A stretch of DNA of 64,000 nt from Takakia lepidozioides (GCA_030704615.1 CM060732.1:51875053-51939052), one strand, 5' to 3'. Shown: positions 21,226 through 33,208, counted from the stretch's first letter. Numbers and translations are program-made. Notes: generated from the letters alone by a model not told the origin.

Positions 21226-21792
21226 ACAACATCCTCGTATGACAGAATAAGCCCTGACACAAGTTATTAGGTCAAAACACATGCGTATGTCAATATAGAA
21301 TTTACGCCAACAATTGTACACACAAGTAAAATGATAAGGTCCTCCTTTTGAAGCCCAATCTCTAGTTTGCAATGGAGGAGACTGCCGTAGACCCCACGTC
21401 TCTGGACAAGCATACCCAGCAAGGATGTTCAAAAAAGAGCAAGACCGAAAGGACCTAATAAGCTGGTACCAGGAGTCAGACATAGACCAGCTTTATACTT
21501 GAAAAACACCGAGGCCGCCTAGCGTCAGTGCGGTGGAAAAATGCACCAAGTGAAGAATCTCCAGCTCAAGAATGAGCAAACACACACGAGAGCGCAAGCC
21601 TGACTCACATAAGTAGTAGGCAGCAGCCACCACCGCCCCCATCCTTATAATGTATTTAGAAGGGTCGCTATTGAGATGTAGCATGTGGAGCTATCTAAAT
21701 CATCCATACAGTCGCATCGAAATGGTCTAAGAATGAGCGTTTGATATCTTCTGTACTTCCCATTGAGCTGGGCCATTGAGCTGGCTGAAGGA
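21226..21792. other. Non-coding stretch
   Basis: No gene, repeat or RNA is recognised here. It separates the hAT end from the orphan receptor-kinase ectodomain and may contain intron sequence of that gene. Confidence 0.4.
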
Positions 21793-21797
21793 CTAAC

Positions 21798-22770
21798 CTG
21801 AGAAGGAATAGCTAGAGAGAAGCAGTGAGTCAAACTTGTACGAACCGGCCCATTGCTTATAGTACAAGCTCCAATATTCAGGGATGTAAGGCTCCTCATA
21901 AGCTCGCTCATAAGTGCCTTGTTGAAGGTTCTTCAGATTTGAGAGATCAGGAGGGATATGTCCGGAGAAATCATTAATGGAGACATTCAAAGAATACAAA
22001 CGTTCCAAATGTCCCCACCAGGAAGGAAGGTTTCCTGACAAGCGATTCGCCGACAGATCTAACACGACCAGTTTCGTGCAGGTACTGATACACAGGGGAA
22101 TAGATCCTCCCAGGCTTACGTTCATGAGCAAAAGCACTCGTAGATTTTCAAACCCTGATATATGTAAAGGAAGCTCACCTGCCAACAAGTTGTAGGACAG
22201 GTCAAGGACGGAAAGGTTACTGCAACTCTGCAAAGCAGCGGGAAATCCGCCTTCGAACCAATTGTTTGAGAGCGATACAATAGAAAGGTTTTGAAGAGTA
22301 CCCAGCACATCGGGAATTGCACCAGAAAGGAAATTGTTTGAGAAGTCCAATGTTTCCAAGGCTGTGCAGTTTCCAACGGATAAGGGGAAGCTACCTGTAA
22401 ACGAGTTGGAGTTGAGATCTAGATATTGTAAGTTCACAAGATTTCCTATCTGGGGAGGGATGCTCCCAGATAATTCGTTACCACTCAGGTCCAGATGTCG
22501 CATATTAGACAGGGACCCAAGCTGGGAAGAAATTGGCCCCCGGAGTTCATTTTGCTCAAGAGGAGAGCTAAGAGAGAGCTATGTCACTTGGCTGTAGGCA
22601 TTGCAAGTAACCCCTGTCCAGTTGCAAGGAGAGCTATCAGCGGCGACCCAATCAAAGAGCTGGTCTTGGCCCCCTGTCAGCCCCTCCTTGAAGGCCAGCA
22701 AGGCCGAAATGTTTGAACCTCCGACACAAACCGGCCACAACACACCACAACACAATAGAACCTGGCCGTT
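21798..22770 (-). pseudogene. LRR receptor kinase ectodomain, orphan
   Basis: The minus strand encodes an N-terminal LRRNT_2 cap (SALLAFKEGL, LFDW, SSPCNWTGVTC), then about eight leucine-rich repeats (LDLSGNELSGSIPPQIGNL; LDFSNNFLSGAIPDVLGTL; LDLSANRLSGNLPSWWGHL) and a non-LRR tail with YEEPYIPEYW resembling the island region of peptide-hormone receptors. An in-frame TAG at 22579-22581 falls between the cap and the first repeat. The 3' side ends in a usable donor, CAG|GTTAGT, at 21798, but no kinase exon is found nearby on this strand. A plasma-membrane receptor in life; here a fragment. Confidence 0.82.
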
Positions 22771-23150
22771 AAGGGTGCAGAATGCCCCCCCCCCCGACCA
22801 TTCCAGTTAGAAGAGTCTTCCACATACTGTTGAGCTGTGGCATAAAAGAGTTTATGATGGGGCAGTTTTTCTTTCCTTTTCTTTTTAATTTTTACGGAAA
22901 GGGCATTTGTTGAGTTGGAATATCTGGAATTCGGTAATTGAGAGTTCAAAGGTTTTCTTTTATTGTCGGTTGTAAGTTTCCCTTGTAAGCTTCACGCCCC
23001 GTGTGGCTATTTATTTTTCCCAGGCTCTTATCAAAGCAATTGCCAGGCTTTTTGCGCCCTTTCCCCCAAGAACAAAAAAAAATGTCGTCTTTTCCATGTT
23101 TGTTGCTGTATTTTTTACACCTGGGAGCGACAGCTCACAAAGCAGGCCCC
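22771..23150. other. Non-coding stretch
   Basis: No protein family is recognised. A poly-C run lies at 22787-22796. It may hold the promoter of the ectodomain fragment, but no clear TATA box stands out. Confidence 0.35.
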
Positions 23151-23982
23151 TTAACCCTTAAGTTCCCAAGCCCTTTTTTGACTTTTTACCAATTTTGGGT
23201 ACCCAGCTGCAGTAAATTGCCCCTAGAAACCTACCAAAAATCATCCACAGATTCCAGCCTTATAGCAATGGGCCCAGCTCATTTATGCATGACATACCAA
23301 AAAATGAGCCAAGTCCACCGTGGAAATTGTGAGATTATAGCGTTGGCCCGGACCTCAAATATCAGGTCCCAAAGAAAAAGTGAGAAAGAAATAGGTTTGA
23401 CCAAATCAAAACCTAGCTTTATCCAATTTTGCTTGCCCCAAGACCCACCATTTCCAAATCAATAGTGAAGTGGCCATGACCCCACTAAATTGCAGGTCCA
23501 AATAATTTTTTCACCTATGCTTGCTATTCATGCAATTACATGGGGGTTGAAATCTCAAAATTGACAACAGAAAATGTGCCTCCAAATGAAGTACTTTTTT
23601 TTCTACAAATTTTTTAAAAGCTAACGGTGGATGTGTGTATGCAATGCTCACACACCACAAGGTGAAGTGTTTTTTCCAAAATTGCTAATTTTCTGCCAAA
23701 AATGGCCTTTGGAGTGCAATCTGTTTTGGGCTTGTTTACCTGCCACGTCAGCGGTCAACAGCCCATTTCAGGCCCCAAAATGTAAATTAAAGATCTAAGA
23801 TATTTTTTGTAAGTCGCAGCTTTTGTTTTGTTTGAATTTTGTTTCTTGCATCATACTCGAGACAAATCCTTTGTCATTAAAGCTTCAGGAGTGGGCCCCA
23901 TCAGATTAGATCTGCAAAAATTAGGTCGACCCTGCAAATTCAAAGTGACCCGATTCAGGTCGCTTGGGAACTTAAGGGTTAA
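23151..23982. mobile_element. TTAA-flanked TIR element, copy B (832 bp)
   Basis: TTAACCCTTAAGTTCCCAAG at 23151 and its exact inverse ending at 23982 form a perfect 21-base inverted repeat, with TTAA outermost on both sides. The interior starts with a CTTTTTTGACTTTTTACC block like those of copies A and C, and is AT-rich and non-coding. The best-preserved member of the family. TTAA may be the duplicated target. Confidence 0.82.
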
Positions 23983-24154
23983 TAGTGAGAGGCGAAAATA
24001 ACCTCTTTCACTGTAACCGCGCCATGAAGGCGTATTAGTGGGACACCGCACAGGGGAGGGGGAGAAGAGAATACCACACCCGTCAAGTAGCAGGATTTGA
24101 CCCAGAATCGTCTGGGTGGCACTCAGTGCACTTAACCAACTGAGCTACTGACTG
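23983..24154 (-). mobile_element. tRNA-derived SINE, copy 1
   Basis: Read on the minus strand it starts CAGTCAGTAGCTCAGTTGG (A box TAGCTCAGTTGG), has a B-box-like GGGTCAAATCC about 45 bases on, and ends with GTTACAGTGAAAGAGGTTAT. A second copy at 37711-38006 shares head, B box and tail. It lies directly between two TTAA/TIR ends. Confidence 0.8.
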
Positions 24155-24164
24155 TTGGTTTTTT

Positions 24165-24660
24165 TAACCCTTAAGCGACCGTCTAAGTTTTGGTGGGCCA
24201 CCCCCAAAATCCTACACACCTTTGTGGATGAGGGTGTAACTCCTTACCTACAATCATCCACAGATTTGAACCTTATAAATACCTATGTAACTACCACATC
24301 CATCTACTCATAAAGTTTCAACACATTTTCAGCCATTGCGAATAATCTCCAGATTTCGACCTCGTGGGAGTCTTGGCAACAGGGGTAAAGGGCTTTTCGC
24401 CAAAAGCTGATCTGATGGGCCCACCATTCGCTAGAGGGGCCTCCACAGGGAGGCACATGGCGCCATATTGAGTGAAGACGGTTTACAGCAGAGGAGCCAG
24501 ATCCCACCGACCACGTGCAAGACATCACCGCATGCTGAGTGCGCGGGAGGACGTGGAGCCAGCTATGTTGCCCATTTTTGGGCATATATATATATGTACA
24601 TGGGTAAGTATAGTGTAGTCTGTATAGATAGACTTTGTAGTAATATATTTATAGCATGTG
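24165..24660. mobile_element. TTAA/TIR element, left end only (copy D)
   Basis: TTAACCCTTAAGCGACCG at about 24165 matches the family terminus, and ATCCACAGATT-GAACCTTATA about 90 bases in matches the interior of copy B. No matching right end was found. A (TA)n run is at 24588-24598. Coding potential is absent. The right limit is arbitrary. Confidence 0.5.
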
Positions 24661-24665
24661 TACGG

Positions 24666-24726
24666 GTAGTTTGGTGGTAGAGATCTCCCTTCCTAGCCAG
24701 TAGACTTGGTGTTCGATTCCTGACGC
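24666..24726 (+). mobile_element. tRNA-like module
   Basis: GGTAGTTTGGTGGTAGAG (A-box-like) and GGTGTTCGATTCC (B-box-like) are spaced as in a tRNA. Pairing of the ends is not evident, so a SINE head is likelier than a functional tRNA. Confidence 0.45.
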
Positions 24727-26099
24727 CTCAACGTTTTCTTGATAGCAATCTGGTTTGGATGGTAAAGGTCCTAAATATGAAAAAGGTGGCCGTGGAGGAG
24801 GGGAAAAGGGTGACTGCAGAGGAGGATGATAATCAAAAGGGTGGCAGAGGGTTACAAAAACGGAATGAGAATGTCATTTATTCATTGTTCTTGGGATGAA
24901 AGGACACATGTCAGCAAGTTTAGGGGACACACAAGATAGAGATACCTTCCCTTATCAAGAGGCTATCAGTGATTGGATGGAGGTGAAGATCCATAGATCT
25001 ACTGATGCTTAGGTCTCTTGACAAGTTTCTTGTCTTAGGTCACTTGCTGGTCTCTTGGCAGGTCTCTTGGTGCTGGTTCGCAGGTCTAGGTCTCTTGGCT
25101 GGTGCTAGTCTCATCATCTATAATGTGTCGTGACATATAATCTTCATTACTGTTTACAAGCTTTGTGAGCCAAGTTACTTGGTAATTTTATTTGTATTTC
25201 CAAGAGCCTTGCAAACATTGATACTTCTTATCTATGTGCCATGTAGCATTAGGCAGGGTCTTTTTGGGCCAGGGTTCAAATATGCCACTTAATGTAGATT
25301 GACTGAAATGCAATATAAGCCAATTTAAGGTTTTCTACTTATGAATGGTGGTTTAAATTTTTTTGGTGGTGTTTGGCATAATTTCTGCCTAGTCTCCAAT
25401 GATGCCTAAACCCTCCAATTTGCTATGTCAATTCTGGGTTATTCGCCTCAACAAGTCTACTAGGTTCTAGGTTCATTCGCCCAATACCCATTCAAAATCT
25501 CATATTATCGCCAGCCATTTCCACTACGCATTTTGTACAAGCGCCAGACATGTTCCTCTAAGGTTCTAATGGATGCCACTTGTGCTACAATGTAAATACC
25601 TTAAAAGAAACGCTGATTTGACCGTTTGGATTTGCACATTATAGCAAAAGAAAGCACCACTTTTACAAGTTCGCTCCCCAAAAATAGGGGTAACTTTGGT
25701 TTGACCATACATTTGTAGTATCGGGTTGAATTTTCTTGTCAGAATGCCCACCATTTTTTATTTTTTATTTTCATGTTTGAAGAGGGATGGTGGCCTCAAA
25801 GCTTTATAGATACGTGCGTAAAAACCGCAAAATACATCCTGGGGGAGAGTCAAAATGGTGGTCTGTGGAGGAAAAAATAACCTCCTGTAAAGGCGTATCG
25901 CATGGGGTACACCCAAGTTACCGAAGGGAGGGGGGAGTAGGAAATGGTGAACTAATAGTGTGTAAGCCCTGATCTGAGAAGAAACAAGGTAGACATAGGG
26001 GGGACTGGCGTTGGACAATCTAGGTGGCAGAAACTATCACAAGCATAAGACGAGGTGTTCCGCTACAATCTATCACCGAAGTCTCGGTAGTGATGTTAT
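24727..26099. other. Non-coding stretch
   Basis: No conserved protein or repeat recognised. A local GGTCTCTTG-rich stretch lies at 25010-25100. The right part may include the 3' UTR of the LINE that begins at 26.1 kb on the minus strand. Confidence 0.4.
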
Positions 26100-29000
26100 T
26101 GCCCTTCTGCTCTATGCTCCAAAGTCCAACTGCACCTTTGATTTGTAAGAACTCAGTTTTTGGTGTCTCCAATTGATATCCGGTGCTTCAAAGTCAGCTG
26201 GCCATTTGCCAAGCCCTGGGGATGTTGTCATTCCAAATGACTCTAGTGTCAGAGATCCTGGTGCAGATGATGTTGTCTTTAGCCCAGGTGATGTCGAAGT
26301 CCGATAACAGTTGTTGCCTCCTCCCTTCATTACACCTGCTGGAAGCTGCAAGCAATACCCACCAAGCTTTATGTCCCTCAGTCACCAAATCTGCATAGAT
26401 TTTGCAGAGAGTCGCTCTGATGCTTGGCTTCTGTCCCTCAAAAATCATTTTGCATCTATCTTTTTAGATGGCCCAGAGAGAGTAAGCTCTCAAATTAGCC
26501 CATATTGGACATGCATTCCATAAGGCCCCATTCTGCAGATTGAGAAGCAGCAGGTTGTCCGAGATGGGTGGCAGATCCATCCAAGTGAAGTAGAAAGAAT
26601 TGATGAAATTCCACACCCCTGAGGCGGTCTGACAATGTAGCAGCCAGTGCTCAAAAGACTCATGATGCCCTTGATGGCATGAAACATAGATCGGGCTCAG
26701 GGCAGGGATGAAGCTTGCCACTGGCAGAATCCTATCTGCTATTTTCCAAAGGAAGGCACTCATTTTCCAAATCCTCTTTCATCCCTGGCTGTTGAGATTT
26801 ATATTCCATTTGGCATTCCATTTGGCGGCAAAGCAAGAGTCTCCCAACAAGAGCTTATAACCAAATTTTACTTTATAGCCTAGAAATGGGGTTTTCTTCA
26901 CATCTTTCCATGTCCATTCACCACGGTCCAGCTGCAGTCTGCCGAGAGGGAAGCGAAGGAACTAGAGGAGGAAGATATTTTTGGCCCAACAGATATCGCC
27001 AGGAGGGGGTTTGGGATCTGGCGAGCCGGAAGCTATATCTATCACTCAGATCCTAAACGCTTCTGCACAGGGCAGGTCTCCTGCACCAACAAATTCAAGG
27101 TTGCCCTCTTGTGATGCTTTGAAAGCAAGGCTCAGCCAAATAGAGCCTTCTTTTTCCAATGACAGGATGGATGTGAAGGCCTGGTCGGAAAGGCACCCAG
27201 CCAGCATGGCAGGGTGCTTTCAGTAGTGTGTCCTCCCTAAAGCAGGGCAGCAACTGATGAGATCCCTTGCTTGATAAGATCCCAGCCGTTACGGATGGAA
27301 GAGGCTGTGAGGAGCGAGGAGAGGATGTGTGGTGCAATGAAGTCTCCTTGCTCCCATACATTTGCTACATGGGAGAGCCCCTTAGATTCCCATTTTAGGT
27401 GGGCCATGGAGCAGCCATTTGAGTGAAGGTGCCCAGGCCCCTGAATTTGTAGGGAAGGTCCTTCCCATGTGGGAACGCATCAGAGCACACCAGGGGCTAC
27501 CACCACGAACTAGAGACCTGGGAATCCATTTAGCCAGGAGGGCGGTTATCTGAGTGGGAGGATCAATTAATCCCAGCCCCCCTTCTTTTTTGCGTCTGCA
27601 GAGCTGACTCCAGGAAACCAGCGTTCGCTTAGTGGGAGCTTGGGGGTTGGCTCCCCAAAGAAAATTGCGCATCGGAGCCTTAATTCTGCTTATGTATTTG
27701 CTTCCGGGGGACCAGACCGAGGCAAAATACCATACTAATGCCAGCAGGACTTGATTAAGCACTAGAGCTCTCCCTGCCAGAGATAGCATGCTTGAGCTCC
27801 AGAAAGCCAATTTATTACGGAGCTTTGAGAGAACAGGTTCAAATCTCTGCTCGTCTGTGAGACCAATGTCCACAGGGAACCCAAGGAGAATATGGGCTGA
27901 GCCTGGTTGAAGCCATTTGAGTCCAATATCTTACCCCCACGGGGGCCCATGACACTTGGAAGCATGGGGTGGCAGTTCAGTCAGAAGCCCTACAGATTTA
28001 TTCCAATTGACCTTAAGACCCGAGGCTAAGCAAAACAGCTGCAGGGCTTCCCTGGCTCTCACTATATTTTCCGGGCTCTCATTGTTCAGCAGCAGGGTGG
28101 TGTCATCTGCATACATGGATAGCTTAACAGATGAACCGAGAGTGAGCTTAAGACCAATTATGTCCTGCCTCGCACTGAGGTAATGACCAAAGTGCATTAG
28201 CAGCTATGAGGAAAAGATAAGGGGCCAGGGGGCAACCCTGCCTCACTGATCTGAAGAGAGCAAAGGAGTTAGAGATTGCTCCATTTATCATGACCTTGCT
28301 GGATGCAGAGGTAAGAAGAAGCCTAACCCAATCTGAGAAGACCGGCAGCATCCCCATTTTATCCAGGACCTTATGAAGGAAGCTCTAGTCTATATTGTCA
28401 AAAGCTTTTTCAAAGTCTAGCATGAGGATAGCCAAAGGCTGCTCAGATATTTTGGCCTCATGAATGGCCTCATTGACAAGAACCAGGTTATCCAGAACCA
28501 TCCTTCCCTTAAGAAACCCGGTTTGCTCAGGTCTTATAATTCTGGATAAAATTGGCTGAAGTCTTAAAGCCAGAGCCTTAGCTATGATCTTGTAAGATGT
28601 GTTTAGGAGTGTAATTGGACAATAGTTGGAGATAGAACTCTTGTCACCCTTTTTTTAAATCAATGTGATGAGGCCCACAGATAACTGTGAGGGCATAATA
28701 CCCTTGGCAAGAACGTCATTGGTAAACTCCACAAAGTCATCTCCCATGCTTTGCCACAGTGCTTTAAAGAGCCCTACAGGAATACCATCTAAACCAGGTG
28801 CCTTGCCTGATTGAAGGGAGTCGAGCGCATGCCCCAGTTCTGGTTCTGTAAGAGGGGCAGACAACGTCTCTTTATCTTTGACAGAGAGGAGATCAGGAAT
28901 GTTGCATAATGGTATCAGAAGCTTGATCCATTTCTGCTGAATGTGGTCTCTTAGAGAATAAGCTAGCAAAGTGGACTTCTGTTATGTTGGCCATCTCTTT

Positions 29001-29870
29001 TGGAGAAGAGGACGAGGAGCCATCAGCCTCGAAGAAGCTAGTCTTCTTTGCTTGGCTTTGACAAAAAAATATTTGTTCATCTTTTCCCTTTTTAGAGACC
29101 AGTTAACACCGGCTTTTCTACGGAGGTCATTGTCCTTGTCATGCTTGAATTGCCAAAGATTGGTCTTAATGAGGACCATACTTGGGCCAGAACATTGACC
29201 AAGTCCTGGTGCTTGAGAAGGGCCGACGGGTTGAGTTTAAAGAAGCCCCTGCCTTTAGGTCTAGATCCACGGGTCGTGAATACAGAGCTGATATGAGCGT
29301 GATCGTAATCTGGCAGCACTGGACCTAGAGGGGAAGACCTAGCCCATGGAGCGATACCACTAGTACAATATATTCGGTCAAGTCTGGCCATAACTAGGTC
29401 TGGCGGAGATTTGCAATTGGACCATGTGAATCTAAGGCTTTCCTTCACTAGGGATAGAAATGTCCACCAGCCCTACTGAGAAGCACAAAGATTCCCATGC
29501 ACTAAGCTCCTCTGGCGCAAGACTAACAGAAGTTAGGTCTAATCTGTCCATGGTCCTATCAGTCATGTTAAAGTCTCCAACCATAATCCATTGATCCACC
29601 TCTGTCATCTGAAGAATTTTGGATTGCAGCATAAGCCAGAAGGAAATCCTATCTGCAATACCATTAGGAGCATAGATATTTATGAAGCCTTGTTGTTGTG
29701 GGCCTTCTTGTAGATTGTGACATTCATTTTGATAATTCTCTTGATACCACATCTGTATGTGTTGCTCCAACATATTCAATGCCTCTGCCTTCTTTCTTAA
29801 AAGACTACCAGCCACAGCCATATTTGATCGATCATAGAAATAAGCTACAATATGCATGTACATGTACAAT
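26100..29870 (-). mobile_element. LINE ORF2 (endonuclease, RT, zf-RVT), decayed
   Basis: On the minus strand, in order: an APE-type endonuclease (INIYAPNG, WIMVGDFNMTDRTMDR at about 29.6 kb; FTWSN, ARLDRIY, PDYDHAHI at 29.4-29.3), the RT (SGKAPGLDGIPVGLF at 28.8; LDFEKAFDNID near 28.4; RQGCPLAPYLF near 28.25; the catalytic MYADDTTLLL near 28.1), the GRALVLNQVLLA thumb region and KEGGLGL, and a zf-RVT domain (SAFLWKIADRILP, FEHWLLHCQTA) at 26.7 kb. Several frameshifts and stops. It copied its RNA into chromosomal nicks; inactive here. Different family from the 17-kb and 53-kb LINEs. Confidence 0.9.
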
Positions 29871-31000
29871 CAATCGAAGGGATGGGTACAGTTCGGTGCG
29901 AGAATTGTTATGTACCGGAGCGAGTACAAAAAGCAAGCGAGGCTGTTACAACCCTTGCCGATTCCAAAGGGGTCTTGATAAAGTGTCTCCATGGATTTCA
30001 TGATTGCTTTGTCGTTGTCAAAATGATTCGATGCAACCATGGTGGTGGTGGATAGGTTCAAGAAAATGGTTCATTTTATCCCCACTAAAGAGACGGCAAC
30101 GGCGCAGGAGACGGGGCGACTTTACTTCGCCCACGTCTTCAAGCATCATGGACTCCTGAAGGATATTATTTCGGACCGCGATCCAAAGTTTACAAGTAAA
30201 TTTTGGAGGGCACTTTGGAAGAAAATGGGGACGAGGCTCAAGATGAGCACGGCCTTCCGACCTACAATGGACAGCCAAACAGAAATAGTGAACTCCGTGG
30301 TGAAGTAGATCTTGCGGAATTATGTATCGGCAAACCAGTCGGACTGGGTGGAGCACTTGGATGCGGCAGAGTTCTGTTATAATAACACAAAACACTCCGC
30401 AACGGGAGTTTCCCCTTTCATATTTGTCTATGGAAAAACACCTCTAGTGCTGACAAGTTGGGCCGCCCAGGACGGTGAGAAGCCGGCAGCAGCAGCGGTG
30501 CTGGAAGAACGCGAACATTTGTTGGAGCTCGCAAAATACAACATTGCCAAAGTTAGGAAACGGTATGAACGACAGGCGAATCAGAAGCGGAGGGAAGTTA
30601 AGTTTGAGGCAGGCGCAGAGGTCTGGTTGAACATCAAGAATTTTCGACTACCTCTGGAAATGAGTCCAAAGTTCGTACATCCGTATGCGGGGCCCTTTCG
30701 CATCCGGAAGGTTATAAATGAGGATGTGTATGAATTGGAGCTGCCAGCAAATAGCAAGGTGCATCCAGTATTCCACGTTCCCTTTTGAAGCCTTACTTCA
30801 AAGATAAAGCGCGTCCAAATCAGCATCAGTCCACACCATTTTGGCTTTCCGCTGGGAAGACATAGTGAACCATAATGGGATAGCTAAGGGATACACATGG
30901 ATTTCTAAGAAAGAGCTGCAGGAAGGCTCGTTCAGAGGATTTCACGGAAACATTATAGTTCTATATGCGGGTTTCAGGCTGGTGAACGCCATCGGTGGTG
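29840..31000 (+). mobile_element. Ty3/gypsy integrase fragment
   Basis: Plus-strand translation gives a zinc-binding tail (CENCYVPER), then KKQARLLQPLPIPKG, SVSMDFMIALS, the DDE core MVVVDRFKKMVHFIPT, SDRDPKFTSKFWRALW, and DSQTEIVN as the third acidic site. It continues DWVEHLDAAEFCYNNTKHSATGVSPF and a GPFRIRKVINEDVYELELP capsid-proximal end. TAG at 30307-30309 and stops near 29976 break it. No RT, RNase H, LTR or chromodomain is seen. It sits between ORF1 and ORF2 of the minus-strand LINE. Confidence 0.88.
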
Positions 31001-31059
31001 CAACCCCATCCCGTCGCCCCCACCTGGAAAAGAAGGAGAGGTGGGATGCCTCCCCTATG

Positions 31060-31525
31060 TCAAGACCACCAAGAGGGCTCAGCTGTCTCCTTCTGCTCCG
31101 CGTCGTCAATATGATCAAAAATGTTTAAGCTCCCAATGTATGCGCCGAAATGCGCTCCAATCTCTGGGAGAGACGCTAGATAATTATCAGGAATGTAGGG
31201 AAGGGCTATAATTCGCGGCTTGCGTGTTACTCCATCTTTGTGTCCCCAGTCTGGGGACCATGGGAAGATATGAACCTTTGAAGCGGGACTTGCGAGTGTT
31301 GAAGGCCAGAGCCCTGTCCGTCTCTTCCTTTGTCCCAAATTTAACTATGTAAAATCCCCTGTCCATGGAGTGGCAAAAGTGATGCGAGAGGCCCCCTTCT
31401 GACCCCAAGTGCTTGATGATCCATTTTCTCGCTCCGTCACTGTCTCTTGGGCATCCTGGAAAGTACACAAGTATGCCATGTTGCATCATTTTGTTGAACT
31501 GAGCCCTCAGACATTCTAAATTCAA
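31060..31525 (-). pseudogene. LINE ORF1-like (DUF4283-type) fragment
   Basis: Minus-strand reading gives GFYIVKFGTKEETDRALAF, then a WSPDWGHKD stretch, RIIALPYIPDNYLASLPEIG and FGAYIGSLNIFD. This is the layout of the DUF4283 domain in plant LINE ORF1 and related gag proteins (V-x-F, W-P, LP-x-LP, IG-x-x-LG, D). At least one frame change near 31280. It is in the same orientation as ORF2 and probably belongs to the same element, separated by the gypsy fragment. Confidence 0.65.
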
Positions 31526-33208
31526 TTGAATGATATCCTGAGAGTCTGAGATCGGGGCTATTTGGCTCCGCCCATGGGGCTAGCTCCAATCCTGACGATG
31601 GGATGGTGATCTATGGGCCCTTGCCTAGAATGGAGGGGGCATGGTTAGATGAAGAGCGGGCCGTCCAGCTGCCTCGGCCTCTAGAGCTACCTCCTAATCC
31701 TGATCGCTTTTTACACGAGGGAGCTCCTCTGAATGCCATGAAAAGGAAGGAGGAGACTAGCTAACACCACTTGCCAATCACTCAGCGCCTAGCATTTCTG
31801 CTGTGGAAGGCTTAAAGGGGAACAGAGAAGAGACGAGGGGCAAGTTCACCTTGAAATAGGTGTGGCGGAAGCGCGCAGCTTCTGGAAAGAGTAGTGAATT
31901 GAGCAAAGGCGATTGAATGAGCGATTAACGCCAAAGCGTCCCAGGGGAGAGTGGGGTGCACTGCTTAAGGCAAAGAGCTTCAGAGTCCCTAAATTCCTCG
32001 AGCCGGCGATTTAACTCGCTAAGACAGGCAGCCGCGATTGAAGAGACAAGAGGTCGAGGAGCTGACAAAACCAGGATTCTTTTAAGAACTGGAGCAATAC
32101 AGCGAGGGGGTGCTGTTACGAGGACTGGATTGCAGTCCAACAGTGAGAGGGAATGGCCATAATGCGCCGCCAAGGTGAGAGGGGAGAAAGGATGCGGGGC
32201 CAAAAACGGCGTTTAACACATGCAGAAGATTAAATGGATGACGTGAAGAGAGCATGCATAAGGCCAGCAAGGCAGATTAGGGGGGGAGGGATAGATTAGA
32301 CAGAAAGGGACACTTCGCACGCTGGAAGAAGGGGGAAGAGGCGAGGCAAAAAATCTAAGTCCCCGTCCTCCTCACCGCAAACTGCGGAGCCCTCCCCCCA
32401 CCATATTTGTAATGATCTGTGGCACATACCAAGTGCCCTCTCAAAAATTCAGACCCAAATTCCAAAAAAATCAATGGGTTGCTTTGTATGTGAAATTGTG
32501 GGGGGTGAAGATGTGTCATGTACCAGTCCCTGCAGGATACTGAATCCCAAAACAAGTGCCCAGCCCAACCCAAACAACATCAAATCCCAGGAAAGAAATT
32601 CAAGCCCGTGACCTTGCAACCACGGCCATCACCGAGACAGACATCCCAACAACTACCACACCCACCCTGTGTGCACCAGCTCCCTGCCAACATACAGCCA
32701 ACCATGTAAGTGTCCCGCCCCACAAGACCTCACAGGCATGAACTGTATGCACTCACAGGAACACAGGAACACAATCACCTTGCCCGTATGCGGTGGGCCT
32801 TCCGCTAGCAAGTGCCAAGGCACATGAATGTGGAGCTACACTGGGGACAGTAATGGTGAGTCTGCTTGTGACAACGTGCACACTGCTTGCGGAGCGTAGA
32901 ATGCAAGCTTTGGTGGGCATCGCTCGTGCCTTATTGCCCTTAGCTATATTTTATAAAAACGGTTTCTGCAAGTCCTCGCCTCACCGCTAAAGTGACATAT
33001 CCACATTTCTAAACTTGTTACAGGGGTTTCCAGAAATTTTGAAGGTCAAATTCCTAGATTTTCTAAATGTCTTTTTGTACATGAAGCCTGTGGGGTGGTT
33101 TCAAAAGCCATGAATATGCTTGAACTTCAAAATGGACATTCCCAAAAATTAGGACCAAGAAAAGGAATGTATTTTGGAAATCGCCGTGGTGACAAGGTTA
33201 TATGCACT
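31526..33208. other. Non-coding stretch
   Basis: No recognisable gene. It may include the 5' leader of the LINE (left part). A weak tRNA-like pattern near 32600-32660 was not strong enough to list separately. Confidence 0.4.

Noticed and set aside
2133-22770. One giant receptor-kinase gene from 22.8 kb to 2.1 kb with huge introns
   Set aside because: The central kinase exons are missing and the 3' piece belongs to a recent duplication from 58 kb.
31956-32270. Short Arg/Ser-rich ORFs on both strands
   Set aside because: No recognisable family and both frames equally open; not supported as genes.
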